Virus record (IMG/VR): IMGVR_UViG_3300028827_000042
Coordinates: 1-46,525 of that record
From: a virus
Strand: one strand, 5' to 3'
DNA length: 46,525 nucleotides
In this document: one piece after another, positions 43,003 to 46,525 of the stretch
Position numbering within the stretch: position 1 is the stretch's first letter
Layout of the letters: every line of letters begins with the position of its first letter
Notes under the pieces: model-generated
Databases searched by the model: none
Told to the model about the DNA's origin: nothing
What the model saw: the letters and a program-made list of their open reading frames with translations, nothing else
Made by a program: the position numbers and the translations under genes

Positions 43003-43060
43003 TTGATGTAACATGGTCATAAAAGTATAACCTAATTTTGAGTTACAAGTAACCTAAAGG
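43003..43060. promoter_or_regulatory. Divergent promoter region with direct repeats and a palindrome
   Basis: For the + strand there is a sigma70-like promoter: TTGATG (43003-43008), a 17-base spacer and TATAAC (43026-43031). On the - strand, TATACT overlaps the same place (complement of 43024-43029) with a weak upstream box, facing the 42978 gene. Around them are two copies of TAACCTAA (43028-43035 and 43050-43057), 22 bases or about two helical turns apart, and a palindrome GTTAC-AA-GTAAC (43042-43053). Together they look like an operator, but the binding protein is unknown. Confidence 0.6.
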
Positions 43061-43062
43061 AT

Positions 43063-43392
43063 GTGGCCAAATTACAGGATCGTGATAACAGAATGTGTAA
43101 AGACATAGCAATAAAGTATGAAACGGCTGGTGAGATGCTTAAAGACTCTGAAGATCAAACAGTCGTGTTTGAATCTTCAGAGTCTGAGGTGACGTTAAAG
43201 TTGACAGATGTAGCCTCTACACTCTCAGAGGCCCTGTCAATAGACCAGAACTCCAGATTGTGCCTGTGCATTATCGGTAAGCTGTTAGATAGGCTGGAAG
43301 AGGGTGAGATCCCTCACTTTGCGTTTACCTTGTCGCAGACAATCAGAGATATGGCTGTTGAAGCGCTTGAATCAAGAATGAAAGACTTGTAG
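43063..43392 (+). CDS. Moron-like gene of unknown function
   Basis: This 109-residue acidic protein is the only + strand gene between 10 kb and the window end. It has a central VTLKLTDVASTLSEALSIDQ, a hydrophobic helix RLCLCIIGKLLDRLEEGEI and a helical C-terminus; there is no membrane or signal segment. I do not recognise it. It has its own promoter and is closed by a terminator. The start is uncertain: GTG 43063 has AGG only two bases upstream, while ATG 43093 has AGGA 13 bases upstream. Early regulation, anti-host or exclusion function are possibilities without direct support. Confidence 0.7.
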   Translation: MAKLQDRDNRMCKDIAIKYETAGEMLKDSEDQTVVFESSESEVTLKLTDVASTLSEALSIDQNSRLCLCIIGKLLDRLEEGEIPHFAFTLSQTIRDMAVEALESRMKDL

Positions 43393-43414
43393 TATATAAC
43401 AGTGGTTTTCCTTC

Positions 43415-43474
43415 ATGAGGTCTCTCCTCAATGTGTGAGGTGCGCTTGACATCACGTTTCCTCCGGGCACCTCA
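43415..43474 (+). repeat. Alternating inverted repeats in a 3' leader
   Basis: Within the 131-base gap 43393-43523, four short segments alternate: TGAGG, CCTCA, TGAGGTGC (43436-43443) and GCACCTCA (43467-43474). The first two can pair as a small hairpin; the last two pair over 8 bp with a 23-base loop, and the inner pair is interchangeable. A TTGACA lies inside the larger loop but has no -10 box at usual spacing. The rest of the gap is the terminator. Confidence 0.5.
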
Positions 43475-43480
43475 TATATT

Positions 43481-43512
43481 GGCCGTGTAAGTTACCTTAC
43501 ACGGCCTTTTTT
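43481..43512 (+). terminator. Rho-independent terminator of the moron-like gene
   Basis: GGCCGTGTAAG (43481-43491) pairs perfectly with CTTACACGGCC (43496-43506) around a TTAC loop and is followed by TTTTTT (43507-43512). It ends the + strand transcript before it can run into the - strand holin-like gene, whose stop is at 43524. Confidence 0.92.
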
Positions 43513-43523
43513 AACCACCATGG

Positions 43524-43862
43524 CTATCGCGAAGACTGTACATGCTTCGGCCTGTCCTTTGAAGCGTCGCTGTACCCCTTTTGTACCAACGCTAACAGAC
43601 CTGACACTGGTGTCAAAACCCCGAACGCAGCGGCTATAGTAGTGGCATCGTACCCGCTCTGCTCAGCTGCGTAGAAGCACCACCAATATGCCTTGAAGGT
43701 TATTACCCAAGCAGCTGCAAGAGACGCTCTACGGATCAAGAACCCGCGTTCCAGCACCTCCCACAACCCATTCAGAATTGCGTTCACTACCGACCAGAAA
43801 TCCTCCACCGCTTTCAGCAATAACGATGTCGGCCCGAAGTTTGTCTTGCTCTCCATACACAT
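43524..43862 (-). CDS. Putative holin, two transmembrane segments
   Basis: This 112-residue protein has an amphipathic N-terminus, then a basic patch FLIRR and two hydrophobic helices (about residues 48-66, SLAAAWVITFKAYWWCFYA, and 74-94, TIAAAFGVLTPVSGLLALV) ending in a polar tail QKGYSDASKDRP. This matches small two-helix phage holins whose tail begins with a short Tyr/Ser/Lys/Arg stretch. The start ATG-TGT-ATG has GAGAGG 9 bases upstream and gives two possible initiation codons (43862 and 43856), reminiscent of the lambda S dual start. It overlaps the upstream gene by 134 bases. A role in releasing the cytosolic amidase is inferred. Confidence 0.65.
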   Translation of the reverse strand: MCMESKTNFGPTSLLLKAVEDFWSVVNAILNGLWEVLERGFLIRRASLAAAWVITFKAYWWCFYAAEQSGYDATTIAAAFGVLTPVSGLLALVQKGYSDASKDRPKHVQSSR

Positions 43863-44070
43863 CTGTATATACCTCTCTTCTGGTGTCGTACCTGTCCATG
43901 TACATTTTAGCGCCTTTGTAGGAGTTAAGCGCCAGAACAGCCATTATCAATAGCGAGATAGCTACGGCAACTGCAAGCATAAGCTCACAAAATATTTTGC
44001 AGTACCTGGCGAAAGCCTCCTCTGCCCTACAGTGATGGCGGATAATGATCATCTTCTGTACCTGGTTCAT
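43729..44070 (-). CDS. Single-pass membrane protein overlapping the holin-like gene
   Basis: From ATG 44070 this encodes 113 residues: a short charged N-terminus with HHCRAEE, one transmembrane segment (about residues 26-50, CELMLAVAVAISLLIMAVLA), then a polar domain with YMDRYDTRREVYTDVYGEQD and a Gly-rich end. The start overlaps the previous stop as ATGA, so I prefer it to the open frame that runs further upstream. Its last 134 bases lie inside the holin-like gene in another frame. It might be an antiholin or a lysis accessory protein; no motif proves this. Confidence 0.6.
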   Translation of the reverse strand: MNQVQKMIIIRHHCRAEEAFARYCKIFCELMLAVAVAISLLIMAVLALNSYKGAKMYMDRYDTRREVYTDVYGEQDKLRADIVIAESGGGFLVGSERNSEWVVGGAGTRVLDP

Positions 44071-44633
44071 AAAAAGTGTGACAGAGCGTGAATTACAAGG
44101 AAAATAGCTACGGTTCTGGCGAAATGACTGCTCTTTACAAGAGAAGTCTTTGGCGACGTAACAGCTGCTGAAACAGCAGAAGCAATGCCATGGCATTTCA
44201 CTTCATACTTTTTAGCTACTTCCTTCCTGTTAATGGCGGAGGCCAACAATTTCAACCTTTTGGATCTTGTTGATTCGTAGTGCAGTTCTTCCTGCGTAAG
44301 AGCAGGCTCAAGAAACTCTGCTGAAGCATAGATATTGAACCCGCGCACCATGCCGTCAAGGAACTGCTGCCTGGTTGGAACAGCGGGCAGCAGTCTGTTT
44401 CTTTGCAGGTGGTCAAAATCAGTGAAGTTTGGTGGTAGGTCGTCGATGGGCAGGGTGGTTGCCTGCTGTTGAGCTTTGTCTTCTGTTGACAAAGGCAGCC
44501 TTGCCGGCAATGGATTTACGTCGATAAGTGAGTTGATGCCAGCTTCATGCAGCTTCGCCAGAATTTCATTCCTGGTTGCTGCAGCTGCCTCGGATACTGC
44601 CGGCGGTTGGTCGGTAGCGGCGGTTGATGTCAT
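44067..44633 (-). CDS. Protein of unknown function with hydrophobic C-terminus
   Basis: This 188-residue protein has an Ala/Pro/Thr-rich N-terminal part (residues 1-75), a helical centre with PAVPTRQQFLDGMVRGFNIY and a hydrophobic C-terminal end (ARTVAIFLVIHALSHFL) that could be a tail anchor. ATGA overlaps at both ends join it to the neighbouring membrane-protein genes, so it is probably made with them. I do not recognise the family. Confidence 0.65.
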   Translation of the reverse strand: MTSTAATDQPPAVSEAAAATRNEILAKLHEAGINSLIDVNPLPARLPLSTEDKAQQQATTLPIDDLPPNFTDFDHLQRNRLLPAVPTRQQFLDGMVRGFNIYASAEFLEPALTQEELHYESTRSKRLKLLASAINRKEVAKKYEVKCHGIASAVSAAVTSPKTSLVKSSHFARTVAIFLVIHALSHFL

Positions 44634-45046
44634 TGCTTTTTCTCAAGCATGGACTGTATCCTTGCCAGTTGGACGCTCATGGCAGTATTCGTTTCCATAA
44701 TTACACGGAATCGTTCATCAAGCTCCCTGCGGTTCCTTGCAATACTGTTTCTGTTTTCGATTACGTCCCTTCTGATACCTCCAAGGACTTCTTGATATGC
44801 CTCGAATTTAAGCTGCTGGAAAGTTTCTGTTTTTGCCTGACGCTCTGACATAGTAACCCACGCCGCGGTCACTGCCCCCATCATCGTAAGGAACATAAAC
44901 ACCGTGCTCAACACACCAATGATATTGGTATTTGACTTGTGTGATCTCATGCCTGATTGAGTGGTAGCGTAGTCAGGCACCATGTAAACGCTCTGCCTCT
45001 CTCTCACATGTACGTACTTCTTATCTTCACTGGTATCGTCAGGCAT
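44630..45046 (-). CDS. Membrane-anchored coiled-coil protein
   Basis: This 138-residue protein has a polar N-terminus (about 40 residues), one transmembrane segment near 42-65 (IIGVLSTVFMFLTMMGAVTA), and a coiled coil to the end (AYQEVLGGIRRDVIENRNSI, then RELDERFRVIMETN). The topology is like an i-spanin, but a standard Rz/Rz1 pair exists at 36 kb, so another membrane role is more likely. Its ribosome site is weak (AAAGAG). It follows the terminator at 45.1 kb and begins the membrane-protein gene chain. Confidence 0.7.
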   Translation of the reverse strand: MPDDTSEDKKYVHVRERQSVYMVPDYATTQSGMRSHKSNTNIIGVLSTVFMFLTMMGAVTAAWVTMSERQAKTETFQQLKFEAYQEVLGGIRRDVIENRNSIARNRRELDERFRVIMETNTAMSVQLARIQSMLEKKQ

Positions 45047-45070
45047 AACGGCTCTTTACTGTGGGCGTAC

Positions 45071-45102
45071 AAAAACGGCAGAGCTTATTCTAAGCTCTGC
45101 CG
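45071..45102 (-). terminator. Rho-independent terminator, - strand
   Basis: A 12-bp perfect stem (CGGCAGAGCTTA at 45076-45087 with TAAGCTCTGCCG at 45091-45102) has a 3-base loop. On the - strand it is followed by TTTTT (complement of 45071-45075). It lies 56 bases after the nuclease gene stop and ends the regulatory operon. The surrounding 112 bases (45047-45158) hold no gene. Confidence 0.92.
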
Positions 45103-45158
45103 TGTCGCAGTGCAATCTGGTAGGTAAAATCTGTTACCTTGGTTTATTGGCTACTCAG

Positions 45159-45515
45159 TCAGTAACCTGCAGGCACAGCCAGCCCTTTATTAACCAGCAG
45201 CTTGTTTATGTTCTGCAGTGATGGTTTATCTGGTGTAGCTGAATAGATCGTTGCTATGTACCGGCCATACTTACCTTTCGTATCCTTTTTTGTCTCCACC
45301 AGAATGTAGTCAGAGTTAACTAGCACCTTCTCAAGGAACTCCTTGGACTCAAGCCCTTTTTTCTTTTCTTCAAGATCCTTTGTTCTTGTTTCAGGCGCGT
45401 TTATGCCTTCCAGCCTGAATCGCTCCTTCACCATCGTACTGAACCCAAGGTCCACCATCAGGTCAACAGTGTCTCCGTCAACCACTTTCACCAGGTACGC
45501 TCTGTATTCATACAT
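45159..45515 (-). CDS. Staphylococcal nuclease-like (thermonuclease fold) protein
   Basis: This 118-residue protein is close to a single SNase domain. It has the OB-fold start VVDGDTVDLMVDLGF, then RFRLEGINAPET (Arg34 and Glu42 match catalytic Arg35 and Glu43 of the family) and KGKYGRYIATIY (Arg85 matches Arg87). A complete active site suggests a Ca-dependent nuclease active on DNA or RNA. There is no signal peptide, so it should act in the cytosol, possibly on host nucleic acid. Its ATG overlaps the HTH gene's TGA by one base. Confidence 0.88.
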   Translation of the reverse strand: MYEYRAYLVKVVDGDTVDLMVDLGFSTMVKERFRLEGINAPETRTKDLEEKKKGLESKEFLEKVLVNSDYILVETKKDTKGKYGRYIATIYSATPDKPSLQNINKLLVNKGLAVPAGY

Positions 45516-45796
45516 CAGATGCCACCATCGCTGTCATTTGACGGCTCGTCTTCAGCAAGACGTGAAGGTGATTCAACATTTTGAGGCACCTTCTCATAAT
45601 AGACCTGCCGGTCAACTACTTTTTCAAGCCCCAAAGCTTCCAACATCGGTTTGTTGGGTCGCTTTCTACCTTTGATTACCGCCGACAAAAACTGCGGCGT
45701 AACCTGAAAGAACCTTGAAGCGCTTGTTCTGGTAGTGAAGTTTTCATCGACATACCTCGCAAGGAGGGTCGCCACTTCTTTCTCTGTCAACATCAT
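45515..45796 (-). CDS. Helix-turn-helix DNA-binding protein, putative
   Basis: This 93-residue protein has a helix-turn-helix at about residues 23-55 (SASRFFQVTPQFLSAVIKGR, then KRPNKPMLEALGL), like Cro/CI-type XRE proteins or small bacterial regulators that lack a ligand domain. The C-terminal 35 residues are acidic and probably disordered. It overlaps both neighbours by 4 bases and 1 base. It could control a promoter such as that at 43.0 kb; this is untested. Confidence 0.75.
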   Translation of the reverse strand: MMLTEKEVATLLARYVDENFTTRTSASRFFQVTPQFLSAVIKGRKRPNKPMLEALGLEKVVDRQVYYEKVPQNVESPSRLAEDEPSNDSDGGI

Positions 45797-45996
45797 TTAC
45801 TCCTGTTTTTGTAGTGTTCTTCAAGCAGAAAAAGGTACATTGTAACCGTCTCCGGCTTGTGGCATTTGGTTGTGGGTCTGAACAAAAACTCATCAGCCCT
45901 TGCTATTTCAAGCCCTAGATCGCACCTCCCTCTGTTAAAATCCAGAGCGGCGCAACCGTTGCACTTACGATGCCTTTTTGGGTCTTGTATTTTCAT
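45793..45996 (-). CDS. Small Cys-rich protein
   Basis: This 67-residue protein has Cys12, Cys15, Cys25 and Cys45 (CNGCAALDFNRGRCDLG then TTKCHKPE), a spacing suited to one zinc ion. I do not recognise a family. It overlaps the HTH gene as ATGA. The upstream start region has no strong ribosome site, so translation may be coupled to the methylase-like gene that ends about 50 bases earlier. Confidence 0.65.
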   Translation of the reverse strand: MKIQDPKRHRKCNGCAALDFNRGRCDLGLEIARADEFLFRPTTKCHKPETVTMYLFLLEEHYKNRSK

Positions 45997-46044
45997 TATG
46001 CACCATTTTTCATGTGTAAACCATAGTTGGGGTGAGTGGTCGGC

Positions 46045-46525
46045 TTATCCCCATTGTTCAGCCATTGCATCGGCAATCCCCTGATAGGTTCTTGATCTAT
46101 CCTTCCATCTGTCTGCTGACGGCGGCAGCCTGTTCTGCCCGCTGTTGGTCTGATTACCCCATCTTGGGAGAGGCTTTTTGGCACCCCGGCAAACCTTACA
46201 TGATTGGCCGTCCTCAACAATCTGATTGCAGCAGACAATCCGTGGGAGCATGTTGTTGGTCGGCTTTAGTACAGGCAGGCCCTTCAGCCATAGGCCAGTC
46301 TTCTTACTGGCGTCGTGCCCAAACATGTATGGGTGAATGTATTGGTCAGGCTGCCTCCACCTTGATGACATGACTCCAACAGGATTTTCTATGCAGATTT
46401 TGTCTATGTTAGCGTTTGCCAGACTCATGAAAAATTCTATAGCTTCCTCTCTGGCTTTCCTTCTCTCTCTCCCTACCAAGGTACCTGGCTTTATGGATTT
46501 TGTTTGCAAGTGAGCGTCCTTATAC
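46045..46525 (-). CDS. Phage DNA methylase-like protein, C-terminal part (5' end outside window)
   Basis: The frame is open to the right edge of the window; the only in-window start, TTG at 46509, is unlikely, since the sequence upstream of it remains in frame. Visible parts are ICIENPVGVMSSRW, the segment PDQYIHPYMFGHDASKKTGL with LWLKGLP, and a C-terminal GQNRLPPSADRWKDRSRTYQ then GIADAMAEQWG. I associate this pattern with phage proteins annotated as site-specific DNA (cytosine) methylases, whose catalytic N-terminus would be outside the window. A cysteine group (CC, CKVC) between them may bind zinc. The function needs the missing N-terminus to be certain. Confidence 0.65.
   Translation of the reverse strand, partial: YKDAHLQTKSIKPGTLVGRERRKAREEAIEFFMSLANANIDKICIENPVGVMSSRWRQPDQYIHPYMFGHDASKKTGLWLKGLPVLKPTNNMLPRIVCCNQIVEDGQSCKVCRGAKKPLPRWGNQTNSGQNRLPPSADRWKDRSRTYQGIADAMAEQWG

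Noticed and set aside
43446-43480. A + strand promoter from TTGACA (43446) and TATATT (43475)
   Set aside because: The gap between the boxes is 23 bases, too long for a sigma70 promoter, and a terminator follows immediately with no + strand gene downstream.
44630-45046. A second i-spanin
   Set aside because: It has a membrane anchor and coiled coil, but lacks the C-terminal Rz motif and a nested lipoprotein, and a complete spanin pair exists at 35.7-36.3 kb.
45996-46238. An 80-residue - strand reading frame overlapping the methylase-like gene
   Set aside because: It lies almost entirely within the methylase-like gene in another frame, has Arg/Gly-rich composition without motifs, and the overlapping frame carries clear conserved segments.
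1-46525. tRNA genes, CRISPR arrays, insertion sequences, integrase or attachment sites
   Set aside because: No cloverleaf, regularly spaced repeats, transposase or recombinase motifs were noticed while reading; absence was not tested with a dedicated search.

Overview
The window is a contiguous piece of a tailed double-stranded DNA bacteriophage with a long non-contractile tail (siphovirus-like) that infects a Gram-negative host. The head genes follow the lambda order, there is a tape-measure protein of about 2140 residues, there are no sheath or baseplate-wedge genes, and a nested i-spanin/o-spanin pair implies an outer membrane. No integrase, rRNA, tRNA, insertion sequence or CRISPR array was recognised, and both ends run off inside genes, so this is part of a larger genome. 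Nothing in the sequence fixes the host genus.

Bases 1-9983 (+ strand) are the replication and recombination module: the C-terminal end of a superfamily 2 helicase, an acidic protein that may bind single-stranded DNA, a very large family A DNA polymerase carrying its own 5' nuclease and 3'-5' proofreading domains, a Dda/RecD-like helicase, a PD-(D/E)XK nuclease, and an SbcD/SbcC (T4 gp47/gp46-like) pair. The genes overlap or nearly touch, and a terminator separates the second gene from the polymerase.

Bases 9997-36886 (- strand, read right to left) are the lysis and virion module: amidase endolysin, nested spanins, lambda gpA-type large terminase, portal, S49 prohead protease with an apparent internal scaffold start, decoration protein, major capsid protein, head-tail connector and neck genes, tail tube, tail assembly chaperone, tape measure, a distal tail protein fused to a propeller-like repeat region, a gpL-like (BR0599-type) protein, two small tail genes and a J-like tail tip. 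This module converges on the replication module and meets it at a perfect 13-bp hairpin at about 9993-10022.

Bases 36937-42012 (- strand) hold accessory tail-fibre genes: an IPT/TIG protein, a lectin-like plus fibronectin-like protein, a beta-helix tailspike and small tail proteins. Part of this stretch is far more GC-rich than the rest and looks recently acquired. Bases 42065-45046 carry small membrane proteins, including a likely two-helix holin, interrupted by one oppositely oriented gene (43063-43392) with its own promoter and terminator, a moron-like cassette. Bases 45159-46525 are a small operon (methylase-like protein, Cys-rich protein, HTH protein, staphylococcal-nuclease fold protein) ending in a strong terminator.

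The most interesting points are the independently transcribed reverse-oriented gene at 43 kb with paired repeats in its promoter, the propeller-like repeat region fused to a distal tail protein, the internal scaffold start inside the protease, the sharp composition break inside a fibre gene, and the overlapping membrane-protein genes around the holin.
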